Shown one piece after another: positions 34,020-43,152 of a DNA stretch of 57,222 nucleotides. Within the stretch, counting starts at the first letter, position 1, and each line of letters begins with the position of its first letter. The stretch spans positions 1 to 57,222 of the forward strand of contig JAUWWC010000003.1 of assembly GCA_030617105.1 (NCBI GenBank). Reading direction: 5' to 3'. The position numbers and the translations under genes were made by a program. The stretch comes from Candidatus Nealsoniibacteriota bacterium (GTDB lineage Bacteria > Patescibacteriota > Minisyncoccia > Minisyncoccales > GWA2-38-27). The notes below the pieces were generated by a model. That model worked only from the letters and a program-made list of their open reading frames with translations. It was not told where the DNA came from and searched no databases.

Positions 34020-34964
34020 TTAAAGAAAGTACTCGCACTCATTACATCTTTCCTCGCAAATACACTTTTTAGATTTACCAAAAATAGATAATAAGTGTCC
34101 TTTTGGTATAATTGGCAATTCCCCTATATCAGCCTCAATGTTTCTTATTCCTGACTCAGACCTTAATTGTTTTGCTATAAGGTTATTTATTCTTTTCAAA
34201 CTTGGAGAAACTATGCCTATGATTAAATTTTGGTGATGACCAGAAGGAAATCTTACTAAGTTATAAACTAAGGGGCAATTTTCAAATTTCTTTGTTAGTT
34301 TAGAAATAACCTTGGAAGGAGCTTCAACCCCAATAGTAGCACTTACTGAATAAAATTTCTCAATATTTAATAATCCCTGAATTATTAACATATCATTCTC
34401 AATTAATTTCTCAACCCTTTTTTTAACGCCAACTGAGGTTAATCCTGTCTTTTTAGCAATATCTACAAAGCTTTTTCTTCCATCCTGAGACAGGGCTTTA
34501 ATTATCTCAAAGTCAATCTCATCTAAAGCTGCTAAACTCCAAGAACTAGGAGCAGGGTAATCTTCAACTGAGAAATCAGCTACTTTCATCCTATCACACA
34601 AAACAGCAAACTTTATATCTTTTATCTTTAACTTCTCTTTCTTTTCTCGCATAAGCCCCATAACTATCCTATAGGCCTTGCCAGTAACAATATCGTTGTC
34701 AACTAATAAAACCTTTCTTCCTTTGACTTTGTCTTGTTCCAATCCTTTTCCATAATCATCCATTGTAAAAAAAGTGATATCTTTCTTTTTCTGAGATAAC
34801 CACTTATAAAGACCTTCTCCATAAAAAACGCCATCGTCTTCCAAGCCAATGACACATGCTTTATCCTTTCCAAAATACCTCTCTACATTTTTCCCTATCC
34901 CATTAATAAACTTCTTGATTGGCTTAAGAGTTAAAAGAGTATTTTTCTGCATATTTTTTAACAT
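34020..34964 (-). CDS. Phosphoribosyltransferase / Lrp-AsnC regulator fusion
   Basis: A 314-aa protein. Residues 1 to ~145 look like a type I PRTase, with the PRPP loop VLLVDNDIVTGKAYR. Residues ~150-205 are an Lrp-type winged helix (LDEIDFEIIKALSQDGRKSF, AKKTGLTSVGVKKRVEKLIE), followed by an AsnC ligand-sensor-like domain. The tail has a tight cysteine cluster, CICEERCNEC, that could hold Zn or Fe-S. It overlaps the upstream phosphatase-like gene by 41 nt. A PRPP- or nucleotide-responsive regulator is an inference; start could be the ATG at 34952. Confidence 0.8.
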   Translation of the reverse strand: MLKNMQKNTLLTLKPIKKFINGIGKNVERYFGKDKACVIGLEDDGVFYGEGLYKWLSQKKKDITFFTMDDYGKGLEQDKVKGRKVLLVDNDIVTGKAYRIVMGLMREKKEKLKIKDIKFAVLCDRMKVADFSVEDYPAPSSWSLAALDEIDFEIIKALSQDGRKSFVDIAKKTGLTSVGVKKRVEKLIENDMLIIQGLLNIEKFYSVSATIGVEAPSKVISKLTKKFENCPLVYNLVRFPSGHHQNLIIGIVSPSLKRINNLIAKQLRSESGIRNIEADIGELPIIPKGHLLSIFGKSKKCICEERCNECEYFL

Positions 34965-35808
34965 AATGTTTTATTAACTTATCACGTAGTTCAGGAGTTG
35001 AAGTAGCAATTAGTAAATCTACCTTGGCATGCTGTCTGCCAGGAATAAATTGGTAATCCTGGTAACTGCCATCTGAATCAACACTAACGACCTGGCAACC
35101 AGCTTTCTTAGCAATTGGAAAACCGGGGTCTATTTCTGAACGAGGTTCATTAAACATTACATAGGCATCAATTAGGCCTGAAGCAAGAAAAGCATAGATA
35201 TATGAACCGCCATGGGGATAGAAAAGCCCTTTAGGATGCATATTTCTTACTAAATCCCCGAAAATATCAAGAAACTTTGCAGAATATTGAGAACTCATTA
35301 TGTAACTGGATAAAACAATAGGTTCTGTTAGTTTTTTCCTGACACCAGGTTTAACTTTCTTTTTGTGCTCTCCATTCATTGAAACTAAATAATTTCCATC
35401 TTCTTCAGTGATATAATATTTATCATTAACAATATCAGCGATACCGCAGCATAAAGGGTTTCTCTTTTTGTCAAAGAAACTTAGGGCTGTATACCAATTA
35501 TGTTCAAATCCCCGAAGGTAAAGCATTGAACCATCAAAAGGATCAACTGAACCGTAAATTTCTCCTCCGTTTTTAATATCTCTATCTTCTGGCTCAGAAA
35601 AAATAGTTGCTTTTACTTTATGCTCTTTTAGAAGCTTTTCTAAAATATCTTCTCCTACTCTGTCAATCCCAATTTCAAGGTCTTCTGGCCTGTTTATTGT
35701 TTCACCCAAAACCTGCCTGCCTTTGTCTTGGTTAGCCATTTTTTTCACTTCTTGAGTCGTCTCAACTAAATACTCAACTAACAACTTTTTTAAATCTTGC
35801 CTTTGCAT
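34924..35808 (-). CDS. Inositol monophosphatase/FBPase-superfamily phosphatase
   Basis: A 294-aa protein with the metal motif GSVDPFDGSMLYLRG (DPxDGT form), an upstream acidic motif in FSEPED, and the late Asp in EIDPGFPIAKKAGC. These are the three signatures of the Li-sensitive phosphatase superfamily; the substrate could be inositol phosphate, PAP or fructose bisphosphate. A TTGGCA-17-TAAAAT promoter precedes it, with a ~20-nt leader lacking a Shine-Dalgarno. Long overlap with the following fusion gene implies coupled expression. Confidence 0.85.
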   Translation of the reverse strand: MQRQDLKKLLVEYLVETTQEVKKMANQDKGRQVLGETINRPEDLEIGIDRVGEDILEKLLKEHKVKATIFSEPEDRDIKNGGEIYGSVDPFDGSMLYLRGFEHNWYTALSFFDKKRNPLCCGIADIVNDKYYITEEDGNYLVSMNGEHKKKVKPGVRKKLTEPIVLSSYIMSSQYSAKFLDIFGDLVRNMHPKGLFYPHGGSYIYAFLASGLIDAYVMFNEPRSEIDPGFPIAKKAGCQVVSVDSDGSYQDYQFIPGRQHAKVDLLIATSTPELRDKLIKHYVKKYAEKYSFNS

Positions 35809-35862
35809 ATATAAAAAGGTCTTTGATTGATTTTAACATAACCAAATTTATATGCCAATTGA

Positions 35863-37482
<1,620 letters not shown>

Positions 37483-37489
37483 TTATAAA

Positions 37490-37777
37490 TTACTCAATAA
37501 TTGCTAATATATCTTCTTCTTTAGCAATCAAATATTCTTTATCGCCGACCTTTATTTCATTTGGACCATATTTGGTAAATAAAACTTTGTCTCCTGGTTT
37601 TACTTCCAAAGGAATAACTTTTCCAGCTCTTTTTTGACCTGGGCCAACAGCAATCACCCGGCCTTGTTCAGGTCTTTCTTTCTCAGCTGTGTCTGGAAGC
37701 AAAATCCCAGCTTTTGTTTTTTCCTCCTCTTTTATCGGCTCAATTAATATATGATCAGATAATGGTTTAATGTTCAT
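37490..37777 (-). CDS. groS: Co-chaperonin GroES
   Basis: A 95-aa protein with IKPLSDHILIEP, the mobile loop EEKTKAGILLPDTA and GDKVLFTKYG. No Shine-Dalgarno is visible. No CIRCE (TTAGCACTC inverted repeat) is present upstream; the ~120-nt leader carries the ATTCG-rich repeat instead. Confidence 0.97.
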   Translation of the reverse strand: MNIKPLSDHILIEPIKEEEKTKAGILLPDTAEKERPEQGRVIAVGPGQKRAGKVIPLEVKPGDKVLFTKYGPNEIKVGDKEYLIAKEEDILAIIE

Positions 37778-37785
37778 AAAATTAT

Positions 37786-37867
37786 AATGCGAATCTACGA
37801 ATGATATACGAATGTTGCGAATAATTTATTCGCGGCATTCGCATTTAATTCGCGTCATTCGGATTAT
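37786..37867. repeat. ATTCG/CGAAT-rich inverted repeat in the groES leader
   Basis: Eight or more GAAT/ATTC-with-CG units. On the minus strand two 16-nt arms beginning CGAATG and ending CATTCG pair with only two mismatches, making a large hairpin in the 5' UTR. Confidence 0.65.
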
Positions 37868-37889
37868 GTTATATTTTTTAATATCTATC

Positions 37890-37917
37890 ATTTTACCCAC
37901 CCAAAGATATTTGTCAA
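37890..37917 (-). promoter_or_regulatory. groESL promoter
   Basis: TTGACA (37912-37917), 16-bp spacer, TAAAAT (37890-37895). A second TTGACA lies 11 bp further upstream. Confidence 0.6.
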
Positions 37918-37936
37918 GTCTTTGTCAAGCCCTATC

Positions 37937-37979
37937 AAAAAAACAGCCCCGAAATCAATTTATTTGATAACGGGGCCGC
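37937..37979 (-). terminator. Cassette 1 terminator
   Basis: GCCCCGTTATCA / TGATTTCGGGGC stem and seven T on the minus strand. About 33 nt are shared with the terminator at 39077-39118. Confidence 0.85.
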
Positions 37980-37987
37980 GTTCCTAT

Positions 37988-38293
37988 TTAAACAAGGCTT
38001 AAAAATAAAGCTCGCTCAAACTCTTCTAGGCTGCAATTGATCTTTACTTCCACTGGATCCGATATGTGAGAATCTATCGAGACTGAATTCTCTTGGTAAT
38101 CAATGGTAATAGTTATTTTTTCTTCTCCTAATTCATAAACAACTTCCTCTTTTTTGTTTGTTAAAACGTCCTTAAGCGCCAGTTTTGGGATGCTCCTGAA
38201 TTTTGTTTCGATACCCATGACGCAAAACCTAAAACGAATCATAGAGTCTATGTCAACACGTCGAGTTCCATTTTGTTGATCTCTTACTATCAT
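37988..38293 (-). CDS. 101-aa hypothetical protein (cassette 1 cargo)
   Basis: Not recognised. Soluble, beta-rich product starting MIVRDQQNGTRRVDIDSM, with a strand-like ITITIDYQENSVSIDS. The start at 38293 is chosen for AAAAGGAGATCAGAA before the ATG; a longer frame runs into the leader repeat. It is enclosed by a promoter-leader and terminator matching those of the cupin gene at 39132-39689, although the proteins are unrelated. Confidence 0.65.
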   Translation of the reverse strand: MIVRDQQNGTRRVDIDSMIRFRFCVMGIETKFRSIPKLALKDVLTNKKEEVVYELGEEKITITIDYQENSVSIDSHISDPVEVKINCSLEEFERALFLSLV

Positions 38294-38300
38294 TTCTGAT

Positions 38301-38391
38301 CTCCTTTTATTAAATTTTGAAATTACATTACATACAGCAACGCACTGCAATGTTTATACACTATCACACATCCCTGCTCCTGTCAAGCCCA
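38301..38391 (-). repeat. Promoter-leader repeat, cassette 1
   Basis: 91 bp matching 39697-39787 at about 83 positions. TTGACA, 17-bp spacer ending GTGTGA, -10 TAGTGT; the leader has an imperfect dyad GCAGTGCGTTGC and ends before AAAAGGAG. Its promoter half overlaps the 3' end of the protease gene. Confidence 0.9.
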
Positions 38392-38801
38392 GTTTGATTT
38401 TCGGGAGTAATTTCGATAGTACCTTTAGAATGTATAAATTTAACTCTAAACAAATTAAAAAATCCTTTTTGTCCTAAAATCCCAAATCCATGAGGGCTAA
38501 TCTCGTAAGAAAAACCAGCCATAATATTATAGCGCCAGCCACCAATCTCAAGGGTTAAATTATGAAGATAAACTTCAAACGGCTCTCCAGCTATCCCGCT
38601 GAATTCCATTTTCTTCCCAGAACGAATATCAATACCAAAAAGCTCTCCAATTTCCGCATTAAAGATATTAAAATCAGCTCCTGAATCAATTAATGCCTCA
38701 TATTTAATTATTCTTCCATTATATAAAAGCCCAATCGGAATGATTGGCTTTAATAATTCTGTGCCATCAGCTAATCTAAATTTCTTATAGCCAAAACGCA
38801 T
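38364..38801 (-). CDS. Retropepsin-like aspartyl protease
   Basis: A 145-aa clan AA protein with the active-site ALIDSGADFNIF, a flap-like region and the late hydrophobic-Gly element FGILGQKGFF. Such single-domain proteases probably work as dimers. The last residues (TGLDRSRDV and stop) are encoded by the promoter of cassette 1, so the native end may have been replaced. It follows the DUF5678 gene by 6 nt; this pairing suggests a shared function. Confidence 0.85.
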   Translation of the reverse strand: MRFGYKKFRLADGTELLKPIIPIGLLYNGRIIKYEALIDSGADFNIFNAEIGELFGIDIRSGKKMEFSGIAGEPFEVYLHNLTLEIGGWRYNIMAGFSYEISPHGFGILGQKGFFNLFRVKFIHSKGTIEITPENQTGLDRSRDV

Positions 38802-38807
38802 ATCAAT

Positions 38808-39020
38808 TTAAGAAATAAAAGAATTTCCCCCTACATAGGGTAAAACAGTAATGGGAACTTTAAAAAGAATTGGGCATTTATATCCTTCTTTTTTGGCCTT
38901 CTCTAAAGTTTCCTTGGCAGAGTCATCAAAAGAAATTACCTTTTTTTCGTCCTCACTAAGGGCCACCCATTTCCCTTTATATTTTTTAGCAATTTCTGTA
39001 AAATCAAGTATTTGTTCCAT
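38808..39020 (-). CDS. DUF5678-like small protein
   Basis: A 70-aa protein with YKGKWVALSEDEKKVISF and AKKEGYKCPILFKVP, the pattern of the DUF5678 family often found next to aspartyl proteases. Function unknown. A TTGACT-18-TAAAAT promoter lies just past cassette 2's terminator. Confidence 0.8.
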   Translation of the reverse strand: MEQILDFTEIAKKYKGKWVALSEDEKKVISFDDSAKETLEKAKKEGYKCPILFKVPITVLPYVGGNSFIS

Positions 39021-39076
39021 AATTTTATTTCATTTTAATTTTAACAAATATTAGAAGACAAAGTCAAGTACTATTC

Positions 39077-39118
39077 AAAAAAACAGCCCCGAAATCAATT
39101 TGTCTGATTTGAGGGCTT
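39077..39118 (-). terminator. Cassette 2 terminator
   Basis: AGCCCTCAAATCA / TGATTTCGGGGCT stem and seven T on the minus strand; shares its 3' arm and tail with 37937-37979. Confidence 0.85.
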
Positions 39119-39131
39119 ATTGCTTTTTAAG

Positions 39132-39689
39132 CTATTTAATCTTTAGCAATCCTCGCAATTCTGGGATAGACATTTTGTTATAGCCAGCTCTTAAAACAAA
39201 ACTCTGTCTTTCTACGTCAAGTTCCTCTCTTTCTTTTTTGCTCATTGATTCTTCAAATCCTAGGTCGCATCGGAAAAGTCCCTCTCTTATCAATTCACAT
39301 TTTTCTGTACACGCTGAGTAACCGGCCACAAGTTTATCCGTTTCATCTAAAACAATTTCATCTTCTTTCGACCAAGCAGGTATGCAAAAAACTAAAATTT
39401 TAGTTACCTCTCTTGGAATAAAATAATGAGCTGTATTGGGTGGAATAAGTATTAATGTTCCAGCTTTTATTTCATAAACGTTGGCTCCTATAACCAACTT
39501 CCCCTTGCCTTCAATGATAAAATAAAACTCAGTTGTAATTTTATGGTAATGAGAAACACCGGGAGCACTCATTGTAACTAAGGCTGTGCTTGCTTTGTCA
39601 AAATCTTGTTTTGAGCTTAATACTCTAATCTCCCCACAAATATCTTTTATTGGCTGAACTTTCTCAACAGATATCACAATCTCTTCCAT
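39132..39689 (-). CDS. Cupin-domain protein (cassette 2 cargo)
   Basis: A 185-aa protein. Residues ~35-110 form a cupin: GVSHYHKITTEFYFIIEG gives the His/Glu metal set and GTLILIPPNTAHYF the last His. The ~75 residues after it hold two cysteines (CTEKCE) and are unassigned. The substrate is unknown. AAGGAGATAAATA precedes the ATG. Promoter-leader and terminator match cassette 1. Confidence 0.8.
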   Translation of the reverse strand: MEEIVISVEKVQPIKDICGEIRVLSSKQDFDKASTALVTMSAPGVSHYHKITTEFYFIIEGKGKLVIGANVYEIKAGTLILIPPNTAHYFIPREVTKILVFCIPAWSKEDEIVLDETDKLVAGYSACTEKCELIREGLFRCDLGFEESMSKKEREELDVERQSFVLRAGYNKMSIPELRGLLKIK

Positions 39690-39696
39690 TATTTAT

Positions 39697-39787
39697 CTCC
39701 TTTTATTAAATTTTAAATTTACATTACATACAGCAACGCACTGCAATGTTTATATCCTATCACACATCCCCAGCCCTGTCAAGCCCA
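39697..39787 (-). repeat. Promoter-leader repeat, cassette 2
   Basis: 91 bp matching 38301-38391. TTGACA, 17-bp spacer, -10 TAGGAT; same leader dyad and AAAATTTAATAAAAGGAG end. Confidence 0.9.
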
Positions 39788-39801
39788 AGAAGCTAAGCTC
39801 T

Positions 39802-42483
39802 TTAGTTTTTAAAAAATCTTTTTCTTAAAAATTTGCCAGTGTATGATTTGGGATTTTTAGCTATTTCATATGGTGTTCCTTCGGCCACGATATATCCTCC
39901 TTTATCCCCTCCTTCAGGTCCGAGATCTATACACCAATCCGCGTTTTTAATAACATCTCCGTTGTGTTCCGAGCTTAAAATAGTATTTCCTTTATTAACT
40001 AACTCTCTTAAAACTTTAACCAATTTCTTAATATCATCTGGGTGAAGACCAGTTGTTGGCTCATCTAAAATGTATAATGTTTTGCCAAAGGATTTCCTGG
40101 AAAGCTCAGTTGCTAATTTTACTCTTTGGGCTTCACCTCCAGACAAAGAAGGAGCTGGCTGACCAAGCTGGATATATGATAAGCCAACTTGATTTAATGT
40201 TTTTAATTTAGAGTAAAGTCCAGGAATATTCTTGAAGAAATCCAATGCCTCTTCATTTGTCATTTCTAAAACTTCAGCAATATTTTTACCTTTATACTCA
40301 ATTTCAAGCGCCTCTTTATTATATCTCTTGCCTTTGCATTCCTTGCACTCAACATAAACATTTGGAAGAAAATACATTTCAACTTTAATCTGACCCTGAC
40401 CCTCACAGGCCTCGCATCTTCCTCCCTTAACATTGAAACTGAACTGACCAGGTAAATAACCTCTAACTCTAGCTTCCCTGGTTTTTGAAAAAAGCTCCCT
40501 TATATATGAAAAAGCGCCAGTGTAGGTTGCAGGATTAGAACGAGGAGTTCTGCCAATCGGTGACTGGTCAACTAAAACAACCTTGTTTAAGGATTCAATG
40601 CCTAAAATCTTCTTATGCTTTCCTGGTTCTTGTTTTGCATGATAAAACTTCTTAAGCAATGCCCTGGCTAAAATATCATTCATTAAAGAACTCTTGCCAG
40701 AACCAGAAACTCCAGTTATACAAACAAATTTACCCAAGGGAATTTTAACATCAATATTTTTAAGATTGTGCTCGGCTGCTCCTTTGATAGCTAAATAATT
40801 AGTCTTGGGTTTTTGGTCTGAACGGCCAATTTCTACTTTCTTCTTTCCAGATAAATATTGACCTGTTAAAGTTTTTGACTTGAGCAGCTGTTTAGGTGTC
40901 CCTTGAAAAATAACTCGGCCTCCATCTTTTCCGGCTCCGGGACCGATATCAATAATCATGTCAGATGAAATAATTATTTCGTACTCGTGCTCCACTATAA
41001 TTAGTGAGTTACCTAACTCCCTTAATTTTTTCAAACTTTCAATTAATCTTCCTTGGTCCCTGGGATGAAGACCAATTGAAGGTTCATCTAAAATGTATAA
41101 AACTCCTGTTAGTTTTGAACCAATTTGAGTAGCTAATCTTATCCTCTGTTCTTCTCCTCCAGCTAAAGTAGCAGCTTTCCTATCCAAAGTTAAATAATCA
41201 AGCCCAACATCAATAAGGAACTGGAGGCGAATAAGAATTTCTTTAACTATTGGCTGAGCAATTTTAGAAAACTCTTTCTCAAATAAAAGCCTTGTTTGAT
41301 TAATTGGCATCTCTACTATTTCATCAATTGACTTGCCCTCTACTTTCACTGCTAAAACTTCTGGTTTTAATCTTTTGCCCAAACATTTAGGGCATTGTCT
41401 TTTTACCATATACTGTTCAATCTCCTGACGAGTCCAGTCAGAATTAGTTTCATGATACTTTGTTTCAAGATTAGATATTACACCCTCAAAACTATTATCT
41501 CCATAAAGAACAATATTCAATATCTTTTTTGGTAAACTCTCAATCGGCTCATCTAAAGAAAAATCATATCTATCTGCCAAACCAGAGAGCTGATGTAAAG
41601 AACGAAAAGACATAATTGCTCCTTCAGCAATAGTTAGCTTTGGGTTTGGAATAAGCAATTCTGGATCAATTCTTAATTTCTCGCCCAAACCAGTACAAAC
41701 AGGACAAGCACCATAAGGACTATTGAAAGAGAAAAGACGTGGCTCTAATTCAGGAATAGAAATGTTGCATTTCTCGCAAGTAAAATTAGTGCTGAAAACT
41801 GAATCGTTGACAACAACGCTACCTTTGCCTATTTTTAAACCTATTTCCAAAGAATCTTTTAATCGCGATTTATCCAAATCTTTATTAATTATCAAACTAT
41901 CTATCACTACTTCAATATTATGATATGTCTTCGGCACCTCTCCAATAGCACAAATTACCCTATCGGTTCTGACTCTGACAAATCCTTTTCTTTTAATCTG
42001 TTCTAAAGAATAATTTGTTGGCGCTGAAATAATAATTTCTGTTTTCTTAACAAATTTCAGAATTTGTTCAACTATTTGATTAACCGTTTGTTGTGAAATT
42101 GGCTTTCCACACTTTGGACAATGTGGCTTTCCAGCCCTTGCAAATAAAAGACGGAGATAATCATAAATCTCCGTTATAGTGCCAACTGTAGAACGAGGGT
42201 TATGCCCTGCTTTTCTCTGGTCAATAGAAATAGCTGGACTAATTCTTTCAATCTTTTCAACATTTGGCTTATCCATTACTCCCAAGAACTGCCTGGCATA
42301 AGTAGATAAACTTTCAACATATCTTCTCTGACCCTCAGCGTATAGAGTATCAAAAGCCAAAGAACTCTTGCCAGAACCTGAAATTCCGGTAATCACTACT
42401 AATTTATTCCTGGGAATATCAACATCAACATTCTTCAAATTATGCACTCTTGCCCCCCGAATTTTAATAACATCCTTTCCCAT
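39802..42483 (-). CDS. uvrA: Excinuclease ABC subunit A
   Basis: An 893-aa dimeric ABC ATPase that detects DNA lesions. It has two Walker A motifs ([15 protein letters not shown] and [13 protein letters not shown]), signature motifs [12 protein letters not shown] and [12 protein letters not shown], and zinc modules CPKC, CEKC and CEACEGQG. The start at 42483 is preferred to an ATG 23 codons upstream because a TTGAAT/TATAAT promoter lies inside that extension, 9 nt before the chosen ATG. Confidence 0.97.
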   Translation of the reverse strand: MGKDVIKIRGARVHNLKNVDVDIPRNKLVVITGISGSGKSSLAFDTLYAEGQRRYVESLSTYARQFLGVMDKPNVEKIERISPAISIDQRKAGHNPRSTVGTITEIYDYLRLLFARAGKPHCPKCGKPISQQTVNQIVEQILKFVKKTEIIISAPTNYSLEQIKRKGFVRVRTDRVICAIGEVPKTYHNIEVVIDSLIINKDLDKSRLKDSLEIGLKIGKGSVVVNDSVFSTNFTCEKCNISIPELEPRLFSFNSPYGACPVCTGLGEKLRIDPELLIPNPKLTIAEGAIMSFRSLHQLSGLADRYDFSLDEPIESLPKKILNIVLYGDNSFEGVISNLETKYHETNSDWTRQEIEQYMVKRQCPKCLGKRLKPEVLAVKVEGKSIDEIVEMPINQTRLLFEKEFSKIAQPIVKEILIRLQFLIDVGLDYLTLDRKAATLAGGEEQRIRLATQIGSKLTGVLYILDEPSIGLHPRDQGRLIESLKKLRELGNSLIIVEHEYEIIISSDMIIDIGPGAGKDGGRVIFQGTPKQLLKSKTLTGQYLSGKKKVEIGRSDQKPKTNYLAIKGAAEHNLKNIDVKIPLGKFVCITGVSGSGKSSLMNDILARALLKKFYHAKQEPGKHKKILGIESLNKVVLVDQSPIGRTPRSNPATYTGAFSYIRELFSKTREARVRGYLPGQFSFNVKGGRCEACEGQGQIKVEMYFLPNVYVECKECKGKRYNKEALEIEYKGKNIAEVLEMTNEEALDFFKNIPGLYSKLKTLNQVGLSYIQLGQPAPSLSGGEAQRVKLATELSRKSFGKTLYILDEPTTGLHPDDIKKLVKVLRELVNKGNTILSSEHNGDVIKNADWCIDLGPEGGDKGGYIVAEGTPYEIAKNPKSYTGKFLRKRFFKN

Positions 42484-42492
42484 AAGTAATCC

Positions 42493-42521
42493 ATTATACA
42501 TCAAAGCAGGAAAGAATTCAA
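42493..42521 (-). promoter_or_regulatory. uvrA promoter
   Basis: TTGAAT (42516-42521), 17-bp spacer, TATAAT (42493-42498); 9 nt to the ATG. Confidence 0.65.
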
Positions 42522-42558
42522 TATTGACTCTTTTAGGAAATTCTGATAACATATATTA

Positions 42559-42930
42559 ATGCACATAGGAAAACTCCTCTTTCATATTGTTTCTGGGATT
42601 TTAGGACTTTTTTTGGCTGCTAAGTTTGTGCCAGGAGTAGAATTTATGGGCAGTTACAAAATGTTAATAATAATTGGAGGAGTTTTAGGAATAATCAATT
42701 TCTTTATTAAACCAATCTTAAAAGCAATCTCTCTGCCTATCAGAATATTAACTTTTGGTCTTTTTAGTTTAGTGATAAATATGGCAATGATCTGGCTAAT
42801 AGAGATTCTTTTCCCAAAAGAAATAGAAATCACTGGCCTCTGGCCCCTTTTCTTAACTACTCTCATTATCTGGGCTCTAAATTTCTTTTTTGGAGTACGT
42901 AATAAAGAGCTTAGACGGACTAAGTTTTAA
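42559..42930 (+). CDS. Phage holin family 4-like membrane protein
   Basis: A 123-aa protein with four membrane segments and the family core IIIGGVLGIINFFIKPILKAISLPIRILTFG. Despite the family name these proteins are widespread in bacterial chromosomes and no lysis role is implied. First of a plus-strand run with secG (3-nt gap). Confidence 0.85.
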   Translation: MHIGKLLFHIVSGILGLFLAAKFVPGVEFMGSYKMLIIIGGVLGIINFFIKPILKAISLPIRILTFGLFSLVINMAMIWLIEILFPKEIEITGLWPLFLTTLIIWALNFFFGVRNKELRRTKF

Positions 42931-42933
42931 TTT

Positions 42934-43152
42934 ATGGAAAAAATTCTACCAATTGCTCAAAGCATAGTTGCTATTCTTTTAATTGTCTTTGTGCTTGTCC
43001 AGCAAAGAGGAACTGCTTTAGGTTCTGCTTTTGGAGGTGAAGGAGGTGGTTTTTATGCTACTCGTCGGGGCATCCAGAAAAAGATATTCTGGGCAACTAT
43101 AGTCTGCGGAGCCTTATTTATTATTTTGGCTTTACTAAATCTTATTATTTAA
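42934..43152 (+). CDS. secG: Preprotein translocase subunit SecG
   Basis: A 72-aa protein with two membrane segments around the conserved GGEGGGFYATRRG loop; SecG assists SecYEG. The stop shares one base with the next start. Confidence 0.92.
   Translation: MEKILPIAQSIVAILLIVFVLVQQRGTALGSAFGGEGGGFYATRRGIQKKIFWATIVCGALFIILALLNLII

Noticed and set aside
37778-37890. CIRCE/HrcA operator before groES
   Set aside because: No TTAGCACTC-type inverted repeat; the repeat there is CGAAT-based.
42484-42552. 23-residue N-terminal extension of UvrA
   Set aside because: It contains the likely promoter, and homologues start near [11 protein letters not shown].
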